DNA from: Marinoscillum sp964351885
Lineage (GTDB): Bacteria > Bacteroidota > Bacteroidia > Cytophagales > Cyclobacteriaceae
Assembly (NCBI GenBank): GCA_964351885.1
Contig: CAYGPP010000118.1
Location: 1-12,821, forward strand
Direction of reading: 5' to 3'
DNA: 12,821 nt
In this document: in pieces, positions 1 to 7,071 of the stretch
How the letters are laid out: each line of letters begins with the position of its first letter
How positions within the stretch are numbered: the stretch's first letter is position 1
The notes under the pieces: model-generated
The model's database searches: none
Told to the model about the DNA's origin: nothing
Seen by the model: only the letters and a program-made list of their open reading frames with translations
Position numbers and translations under genes: made by a program

Positions 1-188
1 GTATACCTATCCATGGTTAAATTTATTTTAAGAGATTTTCATCGGTTTTTTTGAATTAGAACCCTTTTATTTTAAAAATATTAGTTGTGTTTAAAAGCTC
101 ACATGGCAACTTTTTTCTTTAACTAATCCTTTTTCAACTCAGCCGTCTTGTATTTTTTTTGCGAAAGCTAATTTTAATATGAGGGTTT

Positions 189-1223
189 TCAGCTATTCTT
201 TAGATAAAAGCTTTTATACCATGAGGCAAATTCTCTAACTCCTTCTCGTATCGATACTGTTGGTTTATAACCTGTTTCCGCACTAAACTCTGAAATGTCC
301 GCATAAGTTTTGAGCATATCCCCTTCTTGCATTGGAAGGAATTCTTTTTTTGATTTCACACCTAGCTCCTCGCTTAAAATGTCTATAAATTCCATGATGT
401 TTACCGGATTGCTACTTCCGATATTAAATAATTGGTAAGGAACCCCTTTCTCATTTGGTTTTGGAATTGCTTTTTTGGCTTTGCACACTCCCCTTACAAT
501 ATCAGTAACGTAAGTAAAATCTCTTTCCAAGGAGCCATTATTGAAAACTTTTATTGGTTCACCTTTTAAAATGGCTTTTGCAAAGAGCATTGGAGCCATA
601 TCTGGTCGTCCCCATGGCCCGTAAACAGTAAAAAAGCGTAAGCCAGTGGTTGGTATTTTGAATAAATGACTGTAGGTATGAGCCATAAGCTCATTACTCT
701 TCTTTGTGCTTGCATACAAACTAATGGGCTCATCAGTTTTATGTTTTATCGAAAATGGTTGCTGCGTATTAAGACCATATACGCTGGAACTGCTGGCGTA
801 AACTAGATGGTCAATTTTAAAATTTCTACAAGATTCTAGAATGGTATTAAAACCTAGAATATTTGATTTGATATAAGCATTTGGATTGTCAATGCTATAT
901 CGAACACCCGCTTGAGCTGCAAGATGTATTACATAGTTAAAATTATTTTTTTCAAAGAGAGAGGTGACTGACTTTTCATCGGTAATGTCAATCCTCATGA
1001 ATTGGAAGTTATTATAAAGAGAGCTTTCTGTTCTTTGATTATATCTAATAAATTCAGGCTGTATACCCAATTCCTTTAGTCGCTCAAATTTTAGCGTCAT
1101 AGGATAATAATCGTTGATATTATCAATTCCTACGACATCATAATCATAATTCGCTAACAATGATTGTACCGTGTGAAAGCCGATAAAACCCGCGCACCCT
1201 GTGATCAATACTTTTTTAGGCAT
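189..1223 (-). CDS. UDP-glucuronate 4-epimerase (NAD-dependent epimerase/dehydratase)
   Basis: This is an extended short-chain dehydrogenase of 344 residues, the usual full length. Visible features are the NAD-binding loop GCAGFIG (residues 9-15), the acidic D34 ending the second strand, the AAQAGVRYS stretch (102-110), serines 144-147, and the catalytic Y170-x3-K174. The segment LRFFTVYGPWGRPDMA (195-210) is typical of bacterial UDP-glucuronate 4-epimerases of the CapI/GAE type and separates it from GalE. The family interconverts UDP-glucuronate and UDP-galacturonate in the cytoplasm, giving an acidic sugar donor for capsule or LPS. It starts at ATG after an A-rich leader with no Shine-Dalgarno sequence. 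It lies downstream of the broken Wzi-like gene on the same strand, 156 bases away, so it may have its own promoter. The reaction is assigned from sequence similarity; the direction used in the cell is inferred. Confidence 0.93.
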   Translation of the reverse strand: MPKKVLITGCAGFIGFHTVQSLLANYDYDVVGIDNINDYYPMTLKFERLKELGIQPEFIRYNQRTESSLYNNFQFMRIDITDEKSVTSLFEKNNFNYVIHLAAQAGVRYSIDNPNAYIKSNILGFNTILESCRNFKIDHLVYASSSSVYGLNTQQPFSIKHKTDEPISLYASTKKSNELMAHTYSHLFKIPTTGLRFFTVYGPWGRPDMAPMLFAKAILKGEPIKVFNNGSLERDFTYVTDIVRGVCKAKKAIPKPNEKGVPYQLFNIGSSNPVNIMEFIDILSEELGVKSKKEFLPMQEGDMLKTYADISEFSAETGYKPTVSIREGVREFASWYKSFYLKNS

Positions 1224-1272
1224 AAATTTTTGCTGGCTGTTCTTTATTGCGAGACTATAAAATTCTATTCTT

Positions 1273-1280
1273 TAAAGCTA
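1273..1280 (-). promoter_or_regulatory. Weak candidate -7 element for the epimerase gene
   Basis: On the minus strand this reads TAGCTTTA, one mismatch from the Bacteroidota consensus TAnnTTTG, about 50 bases before the epimerase start. I found no TTG at the expected distance upstream, so this is only a weak candidate. It would give the epimerase a promoter separate from the outer-membrane block. Confidence 0.22.
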
Positions 1281-1379
1281 GATTAAGATTAATTTGTGAC
1301 ACGTTTTAATATTGAGCATGAAATCTCATAAGACATTCAACTCATAACAGCAATATAAGAGATAACGTCAATTAAAGAA

Positions 1380-2818
1380 TTAATGAAGTTTATATCTAAG
1401 CGACGTACTCAAGAATATATTAATTTCATCGTCCCCATAGTATCGATTCCAATCATGACTAAAAGTTCCTTGAGTAGGAAATGTAAATTTTGAATATTGC
1501 ACTTGATAAAAAATATTAAGGCTATACTCTGGGTTGCGCCTTTCTTTGTCTTTAATGTTGCGTAAGAAGTAATCACGGTCTGACTCTATTCTTTGAATCA
1601 AAAAGCCAAGTGATTTTTTCTCTCCCTTAATGTTTACACCAAAATGATCACTGTTACCACCAGGTCCTATCCCCGCACCAACTATTTGGCCATTATTGGT
1701 ATATCCCTGTGGGTTATTATTATGGACATAATATGTTGGTGATATTCTATATGTAAATGAAGCATTTAAAGATAGGTTGGTATGCTCATATACAATTTCT
1801 ATTTTTTTCCAGACATTAATAAAATCCTCTTCTCAAAGCCAAGGGTAAATGCTCTGCTATGTTCTGGTTCATACTTTAGTTTAGTGTGATCATTGTGTGC
1901 AAATTCTACATAGGTTCGAAAGCCAGCTGTAGGCAAATTCCACTCCGAAGTAATGGAGGCCATTTGATCAAAAGTATCATTTGTTGAAATTGCATCACCA
2001 TCTATCACACCATTATCAACTGTGTAAATAGTGGCAAAAAAATCAGCAGGTTCAAAAAATCTAGTTTGTTTGTAGGCGACTCTATTAATTCCCAGTGTTA
2101 ATTCCGGCAGAAAACTGGGTGAGTACGCTAATGAAATAGTATTGATGTATCTTTTATCATTGTTTGACTTGCCATCGAAATAATCAGATTCACTCAGAAG
2201 TCCAAAAGTGGAGTTCACTTCAAATAAGCCTAAACTTTGTTCTTTTATTTTTATCTTAAAAGGTTTTGACCCCAACCTTACATGAGGGAATCCTCCAGCT
2301 TGTCTACTAAGAAGAATTGGGTTGAATATCGCAGGCCCGAGTGAATAATTTTGAGTTGATATACTTGGAATAAAACTACCTAACTCAAATCTTACTTCAC
2401 TTTGACCATGGTGGAAGGCGAAAAAAGACTGATCTCCATATCGTTGTACCCAATCAATTCGGTTTTCAAACTGATAAGCAAATCTGTTTCTAGAAGGGCT
2501 ATTCAATGGAGCTAATTCAAAGGACGCATTTTGAGAGAAGTATGCTACTGGAAAAAATGTAAATGATAACTTTCCCTTTCTTCCTTGAAAACCAGCATGA
2601 CCTTCTACGGTGAGTCCTTTACCTTTCCAAACAGCACCATCATTATACCCACGAGGGTAGTTACTATTGAAAGAAGATTTTATAAATGGATCAAGAAAAA
2701 GAAATCCATTCTTATTTTGGTTTTGAATAGAAGAGTAAAATGTGAGGGCCGTAGAATCCGTGTATTTATCAATCCTATTAAAGTAGTCCCCAGGAATGGA
2801 TACCTGAGCCAGAGTCAT
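1380..2818 (-). pseudogene. Wzi-like outer-membrane capsule assembly barrel, 5'-truncated and frameshifted
   Basis: This is a second copy of the Wzi-like barrel encoded at 3183-4685. The first part (1799-2818) reads from MTLAQVSIPG, keeps the family core with NYSLGP and the following AGGFPH motif, and stops after MSGKK at 1799-1801. The rest of the barrel continues in another frame. It begins EIVYEHTNLS just past the stop, includes GYTNNGQIVGAGIG, and runs to the TAA at 1380. Adding one A to the A7 run at 1802-1808 joins the parts into about 479 residues, against 500 for the intact paralogue. The start is also damaged. The frame upstream of the ATG reads FGLLTQ, which looks like the hydrophobic end of a signal peptide, then meets a stop; the n-region has been replaced by an mltG fragment. 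Two lesions favour a pseudogene. Programmed frameshifting or a sequencing error could explain the first lesion only. Confidence 0.8.
1802..1808 (-). other. A7 run / A_AAA_AAA slippery heptamer at the frameshift point
   Basis: The minus strand reads GGA AAA AAA TAG. Seven A's sit immediately before the premature stop and match the canonical -1 slippery heptamer in phase with the zero frame. A -1 slip here gives GGA AAA AAA ATA GAA ATT, which restores the reading frame conserved with the paralogue. The same run is also a typical place for a phase-variable length change, RNA polymerase slippage, or a base-calling error. I see only a weak 4-bp hairpin (GTAT/ATAC) downstream, so a strong stimulatory structure is not evident. 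Confidence 0.7.
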
Positions 2819-2823
2819 CTGAG

Positions 2824-3033
2824 TTAAGAGACCAAATCATTCACTACCCGCTCTTCATAAAGCTTGTTTTGCAAAGTCTTGAAATCCGTTCCATTTGGGA
2901 TGGCAAACAACCTGTCTTCCTGGTCAATAAGAATATTGGCTGTGTAGAGTACATGGTATGTATAAAAAGCAAAAGATGATAGCATCACAGAGAATACGAT
3001 CATGAAGGCTGCTATGATTTGCTTTTTTTTCAT
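2824..3033 (-). pseudogene. mltG: mltG 5' fragment (endolytic murein transglycosylase, N-terminal 69 residues only)
   Basis: The 69 residues match the start of Bacteroidota MltG (YceG). There is a basic n-region MKKKQ and one membrane helix (about residues 5-26). Then come the family pattern FAIPNGTDFKTLQNKL and the acidic/hydrophobic VVNDLVS that precedes the LysM-like and catalytic parts. Full MltG proteins are about 330-350 residues; everything after residue 69, including the catalytic glutamate, is absent. The fragment ends at TAA five bases before the ATG of the truncated Wzi-like gene, where the mltG and Wzi sequences appear to be joined. MltG is an inner-membrane enzyme that cleaves nascent peptidoglycan strands and has no place in a capsule locus. 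The piece is therefore most likely a rearrangement scar, with an intact mltG expected elsewhere. Whether the small membrane peptide is still made cannot be told. Confidence 0.72.
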
Positions 3034-3182
3034 TTCTTGAGGTTTTCGTGCGTAAAGTTACCTACTAAAATTTGTTGGATTATGATACCGAGTAGTTTGA
3101 ATCGGATGGTTGGGTAAATATTTCAATGCACTTTCTTACTCACCACGAATGGCATGAATTCAACTTCGGAATTACTTATTTG

Positions 3183-4685
3183 CTAAAGACTAAGTCTTAA
3201 TCCAAATCCTAAACTAAAATTGAAAACATCATTGAATTCGTAGTATTTGCCATAGTTTTTACTAATGGCAGCATCAAAGAACAATTGAATGGAATTAAAT
3301 TCCTTCATGGTATATACTCCTACTGTATATTCTTGGTCGTGTAGGTTAGAATTTCTAACCGCGTTTACGAAATAGTCTCTATTGTTCTCTATACGCTGCA
3401 AAAGTAAGCTGACGGAAAAATTCTCTCTTTCTAGTTCTAATACTAACTGATCACTATTTCCTCCTGTCCCTATTCCAGCACCAATGATCTGTCCATCATG
3501 TGTATAGCCCTGCCTGTTGACGTCATGAGTGTAGTAAGGAGGCGTTGGTCTCCAGCCTCTATGTCCGATGGAAAGGTTGGTATGTTCGTAAATTAGGTCA
3601 ACAGATGTTTTCCCTTTAGTAGGAAAGCTCTTTTCAAAGCCAATTGTGTATGCCCGGGTATGCTCTGGCTCTACGAGTGTTGGCCTTATCCCACCTCCGT
3701 CGGAGGTGAAATCAGTCTTAGCGAACTCCAAATAGGTTCTGAAATCAACGCTTGGGAATCTCCATTCTAATGAGAATGATGCCATCTGATCAAAGCTGTC
3801 ATTGGGAGCTAATGTGTCGCCATTCAGCACTCCATTATCCAGTACGATTATGGGCGAGATTAGATCTTGTGTTTGAAAATATTGAGTTTGCTTATGAAGA
3901 ACTCTGTTAAATCCTAAAGTCAAACTAGGAATTACCGAAGGTGATAACGCAATAAAAATCCCATTGAAGTAGCGCTGATCGTTTATAGAATTGTTATCGA
4001 AGTAAGCAGATTCCTTGAGTAAACCATATATTAAAGAGGCATCTATTTTCGCTATTTTATGTTTTTTGGTCAGGTAGGTTGGTTTGATTCCTATTCTTAG
4101 GTGTGGGAATCCTCCGGCTTGAGTACTTAGCAATATCGGATTGAATACGCTTGGGCCGAGAGAATAGTTTTGAGTGCCAACAGATGCGAAGAACTTATGA
4201 GTTTCAAGCTTTAGTTCACTTTGTCCAAGGTGAATTTGTGTAAAGGAACTGTTTCCATATCTGTGAACCCAATCTATGTATGGACTAAACGGGTAGGCAA
4301 ACTGATTTATTGAAGATAGTGTATCTGGGTATTTAAACGATTTGTTTTGAGAATGATACGCGACCGGGTGAAGCACTAAGCTAATAGCTCCTTTTTTGAT
4401 CATAACTCCTCCGTGTAGCTCGGATGTTAAACCTTTGCCTTTCCATACAGCCCCATCATTGTAGCTTCTAGCGTAGCCCGTATTCAATGAAGTTTTAATT
4501 AGTGGATCTAACAGAAAAACACCGTTTTTACCACTCGTATTGATCGTAGAAAACAACGCTAACGCTGTCGTGTCATTCAGTTTTCCTGTTGGTAAGCCAA
4601 TGCCTGGGATGTCAACAGATTGGCCTATTAAATTTAAAGAGAAAAGAGTACTTGCGAACCAGAATATAATTTTCATGGGGTGCAT
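3183..4685 (-). CDS. Wzi-like outer-membrane capsule assembly protein
   Basis: This 500-residue protein resembles the Caps_assemb_Wzi family. Wzi barrels sit in the outer membrane and help attach or assemble capsular polysaccharide at the surface. A signal peptide spans about residues 1-22 (KIIFWFASTLFSLNLIGQ); either M1 or M4 could be the start. Diagnostic stretches are NDGAVWKGKGL (76-86), QNYSLGPSVFNPILLS (172-187) and AGGFPHLRIG (190-199), followed by alternating strands typical of a beta-barrel and a C-terminal LGFGLRLSL strand. The ATG directly follows the TAA of the upstream secreted-protein gene (TAAATG), implying translational coupling. A degraded paralogue lies downstream at 1380-2818, making this the only intact copy in view. 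The family call is fairly strong; the exact ligand is unknown. Confidence 0.8.
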   Translation of the reverse strand: MHPMKIIFWFASTLFSLNLIGQSVDIPGIGLPTGKLNDTTALALFSTINTSGKNGVFLLDPLIKTSLNTGYARSYNDGAVWKGKGLTSELHGGVMIKKGAISLVLHPVAYHSQNKSFKYPDTLSSINQFAYPFSPYIDWVHRYGNSSFTQIHLGQSELKLETHKFFASVGTQNYSLGPSVFNPILLSTQAGGFPHLRIGIKPTYLTKKHKIAKIDASLIYGLLKESAYFDNNSINDQRYFNGIFIALSPSVIPSLTLGFNRVLHKQTQYFQTQDLISPIIVLDNGVLNGDTLAPNDSFDQMASFSLEWRFPSVDFRTYLEFAKTDFTSDGGGIRPTLVEPEHTRAYTIGFEKSFPTKGKTSVDLIYEHTNLSIGHRGWRPTPPYYTHDVNRQGYTHDGQIIGAGIGTGGNSDQLVLELERENFSVSLLLQRIENNRDYFVNAVRNSNLHDQEYTVGVYTMKEFNSIQLFFDAAISKNYGKYYEFNDVFNFSLGFGLRLSL

Positions 4686-5081
4686 TTAGAGGTAGTATTT
4701 TTCTTCAGAGACTAAACCTGTTCTATTATCATCTCCCTCATTCCACATGAGGTCATATTCCGTTTGATTAAGCCATAGACTATATTCTATTTCCCAGTGT
4801 TTATCATCTTCATCTTTATTGTACGGCTCATGTCCGTTGTATAATTTCACAATTACCTCGTCTCGATTATTTGTTAGGTAAGGCCGTAAATTTACTTCTA
4901 GCCCGCCTTCTATGTTAGGGTTGTTGTCAAGAGTGTTACTAGTATATATGAGTGAGTCATTTACCAATACTTCTACTTTATTATCAACCTGAATAAACTC
5001 CAACTGATAGTTGTTTTGAGTATAACCTGTTTGAGAGATTAGGATTAAGGGGAGTATTGAAAAATTACAAATGAAAATCAT
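4686..5081 (-). CDS. Small secreted protein of unknown function, coupled to the Wzi-like gene
   Basis: I do not recognise a named family for this 131-residue protein. It begins with a hydrophobic segment (about residues 1-22, ILPLILISQTGYTQ) that looks like a signal peptide, though it lacks the usual positive charges near the start. The mature part alternates strand-like segments. VEVLVNDSLIYTS and GLEVNLRPYLTNNRDEVIVK are reminiscent of a galactose-binding-like beta-sandwich, where a short element is followed by 'vdl..yL..g.N.i.v'. This fold is a guess. The C-terminal third is very acidic and rich in W and Y. Its stop abuts the start of the Wzi-like gene, and it is the first gene after a good promoter, so it is the lead gene of the outer-membrane operon. 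A periplasmic or surface partner of the Wzi-like barrel is the natural inference. Confidence 0.72.
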   Translation of the reverse strand: MIFICNFSILPLILISQTGYTQNNYQLEFIQVDNKVEVLVNDSLIYTSNTLDNNPNIEGGLEVNLRPYLTNNRDEVIVKLYNGHEPYNKDEDDKHWEIEYSLWLNQTEYDLMWNEGDDNRTGLVSEEKYYL

Positions 5082-5101
5082 CAGTTTATTTATTTAATTC
5101 G

Positions 5102-5132
5102 CAAAGCTAAGTATCCAGCATTGGTTTGCCAA
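5102..5132 (-). promoter_or_regulatory. Bacteroidota-type promoter for the secreted protein / Wzi-like operon
   Basis: The minus strand carries TAGCTTTG (5102-5109), a perfect match to the Bacteroidota -7 consensus TAnnTTTG. TTG (5130-5132) lies 20 bases upstream, matching the -33 element at the usual spacing. Transcription would begin only about 15 bases before the ATG at 5081, giving a short A-rich leader with no Shine-Dalgarno sequence. It occupies most of the 61-base gap before the divergent glycosyltransferase gene. Confidence 0.6.
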
Positions 5133-5142
5133 CAAGACATCC

Positions 5143-6123
5143 ATGACCGAAGAGAAGATATCAATATGTGTGCCGACTTACAACGGTGAAAAATATCTAA
5201 ATGAGAGTTTGGAATGTATTGTAAATCAAACTTATCAGAATTTGGAGATTCTGATTGTAGATGATCAATCTACCGATGGTACTATGGCCATATGTAAAGA
5301 ATTTAAAGAAAGAGACCCTCGGGTGAAAATTATCAGAAACGACAAGAACCTTGGGCTAGTAGGAAACTGGAATAAGTGCATTGAGGAAGCTTCAGGGGAG
5401 TGGATAAAACTACATTTCCAAGATGATTTGATGGCACCAGAGACTGTGGAGGAAATGCTAAGAGCTGCTGATGAGTTTGATGTGAAGTTCGTGTTGGCTG
5501 ATCGCAAATATATTTTTGAGGGAAAGAGAAAAAATCATTTTGACAACCTAAGGAGATTATCTGACCATTACAATCAAACTACGGTTCTTGAGGCAGGGGA
5601 GCTTGGTACCCTTCTGAATAAAATAGGGATTGATCATAACTTCATGGGAGAGCCGATTCTTGGTTTGATTGAGAAGGACTTATTCAAGGCGTATGGAAAT
5701 TACGATGAGCACCTGAAGCAGATTGTAGATTTGGAATATTGGCTTAGGCTGGGTTTAAATACCAGATTCGTTTTTATGCCTAACCACTTTCACACTTTTC
5801 GTGTGCATGGGGAATCGCAAGGAGCAAAAAATGGAAAAAAGAAAGGAATTAATCCTACGCATTTGGATAGGATGAATATACTTCACAAGATTCTGAAGGA
5901 TCCAGCGTACAAAAAATATAGGGAGCTCAACGGTTCTGAATATGCGAATAAGCTATTGGCTTATTACGTCAAGAAATACGTGTTTATGTACGGATATAAA
6001 CATATGACTGAAATTTTGAATGATGAGGTAATGTCACGCTTCAAAGAATCTAGTTGGAATAATTGTCTAGCCTTTTTCGGGGACGTGAAGTCATATTTGA
6101 AGCATGGAAAAAACTTTAATTAG
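5143..6123 (+). CDS. Family 2 glycosyltransferase (GT-A fold)
   Basis: This is a 326-residue cytoplasmic or membrane-associated glycosyltransferase. The GT2 nucleotide-sugar domain is clear. ISICVPTYNGEKYL (6-19) is followed by the acidic DDQSTDGT motif (40-47), the NDKNLGLVGNWNKC stretch (66-79), and the metal-binding QDD (93-95). DLEYWLRLG (196-204) fits the catalytic-base/acceptor region. There is no membrane helix. It transfers one sugar to a growing glycan; donor and acceptor cannot be read from the sequence. It is divergent from the Wzi-like operon (61-base gap). Its last 8 bases overlap the end of the opposing glycosyltransferase gene, so it seems to be a single-gene unit with no room for its own terminator. 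Confidence 0.9.
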   Translation: MTEEKISICVPTYNGEKYLNESLECIVNQTYQNLEILIVDDQSTDGTMAICKEFKERDPRVKIIRNDKNLGLVGNWNKCIEEASGEWIKLHFQDDLMAPETVEEMLRAADEFDVKFVLADRKYIFEGKRKNHFDNLRRLSDHYNQTTVLEAGELGTLLNKIGIDHNFMGEPILGLIEKDLFKAYGNYDEHLKQIVDLEYWLRLGLNTRFVFMPNHFHTFRVHGESQGAKNGKKKGINPTHLDRMNILHKILKDPAYKKYRELNGSEYANKLLAYYVKKYVFMYGYKHMTEILNDEVMSRFKESSWNNCLAFFGDVKSYLKHGKNFN

Positions 6124-7003
6124 TGTTTTCTCTTTTTTCTGAAAGCTCATTATCGATTACGTCGTTAGACTGCTTATCACGGGATTCAAAATATTCTAAG
6201 TTCCTAACATTTTCACTCTTAGATCCATGCGCATCTCCTCTTGTTGCTTTCACCTCCATAAACCAACTCTTAGATTGAATCGCATAGTGATTGAGGTGTA
6301 AAAAAGAGCGCTCTAAAATTTTTTCGCTTATAGGCTGGAAATTTTTTTTAGGACCAGATCTGGGATATGCAAGCCGCTTCTTGTCAGCTCCAATGGCTCT
6401 AAACCGACCTTTGATGTAGCTAAAATGCATATGAAAGCTTCTAAGATATTTAGACCTAACAATAGCTTTGCTATGGGCTTTATCTGCTTTTTTTAGAAAA
6501 AAAGATTCTTTGACCTCATAGGAAGCTCTTTTTGTAAAAGAATTTATAATAGATGTTGGTTGTTCTATCAACCCCGATGAACCAAACATTTTCCATGGAA
6601 TTCTTACAGCAGAAGTATTCTTAGAAAGAGATCTTAGAAATCCGGAAATTGTCTCAAAACCATTTCTCGCATAAACGAACTCATCCAAATCGCAGATGAC
6701 TAGCCACTCGGATTGGTCTTTCAGTTCCAAAAAGTATTTATTGTAAAGCTCAACTTGTGCCCACTTCTTATCATCAAGCACTAAAGTGATCGAGCCACCT
6801 TGTATGAATTCTTCTATTTCGGTTTTGTAGCTATCAGTACTGCCATTATCTATCAGATAAAAATGATCAACACCTTCTCTGATATAATGCTCAATCCACT
6901 CTTTGATGCAATGAGATTCGTTTTTGAAAATGGCGACCACAGAAAGGTAATGAGTTAGTTTGCCAGTCGGACCTTCTTTCGTCGTTGCGTTTAGTGGGTT
7001 CAC
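6116..7003 (-). CDS. Glycosyltransferase of the GT92 / Glyco_tranf_2_4 type
   Basis: This 295-residue protein starts its conserved domain at about residue 20 with LSVVAIFKNESHCIKEWIEHY. IDNGSTD (51-57) and the metal-binding DLDEF (105-109) follow. Then come a W-containing segment with FGSSG (140-144) and a C-terminal HLNHYAIQSKSWFMEVKATRG region. This layout is that of Glyco_tranf_2_4/GT92-like enzymes, which are GT-A transferases that often add galactose or a related sugar. The start is GTG at 7001-7003. An in-frame TAA lies a few codons upstream and no ATG fits, so the rarer start is forced. It has no membrane helix. The 3' end overlaps the convergent GT2 gene by 8 bases, and its 5' end is divergent from the ABC transporter gene across 68 bases. 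Confidence 0.82.
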   Translation of the reverse strand: MNPLNATTKEGPTGKLTHYLSVVAIFKNESHCIKEWIEHYIREGVDHFYLIDNGSTDSYKTEIEEFIQGGSITLVLDDKKWAQVELYNKYFLELKDQSEWLVICDLDEFVYARNGFETISGFLRSLSKNTSAVRIPWKMFGSSGLIEQPTSIINSFTKRASYEVKESFFLKKADKAHSKAIVRSKYLRSFHMHFSYIKGRFRAIGADKKRLAYPRSGPKKNFQPISEKILERSFLHLNHYAIQSKSWFMEVKATRGDAHGSKSENVRNLEYFESRDKQSNDVIDNELSEKRENTN

Positions 7004-7071
7004 TAAGAGATGGGTATTAGTTAATTATGTAATCTTGCAATTCTAAAAGGAATAACAGATTAATACTCAGT

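Noticed and set aside
1..188. AT-rich stretch with T and A runs at the left edge
   Set aside because: I looked for a terminator hairpin after the epimerase and for a small gene and found neither convincingly; likely untranslated spacer.
1299..1345. Repeated 7-mer ctcataa (minus-strand TTATGAG twice, 16 bases apart) between the broken Wzi-like gene and the epimerase
   Set aside because: The match is only seven bases in AT-rich DNA and the flanks do not align, so chance is sufficient; no operator can be claimed.
2585..2827. Open frame of 80 codons on the + strand
   Set aside because: It lies antisense to the conserved Wzi-like coding sequence, has no recognisable domain, and its composition (lysine and arginine runs) is what antisense frames of this gene produce.
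3085..3117. Small inverted repeat CCGA/TCGG upstream of the mltG fragment
   Set aside because: Only four pairs with a ten-base loop and no T-run; not a credible terminator or operator.
7004..7071. Possible promoter TAATCTTG for the ABC exporter in the divergent gap
   Set aside because: One mismatch to TAnnTTTG and no TTG at the right distance upstream; a promoter must exist there but I cannot place it.
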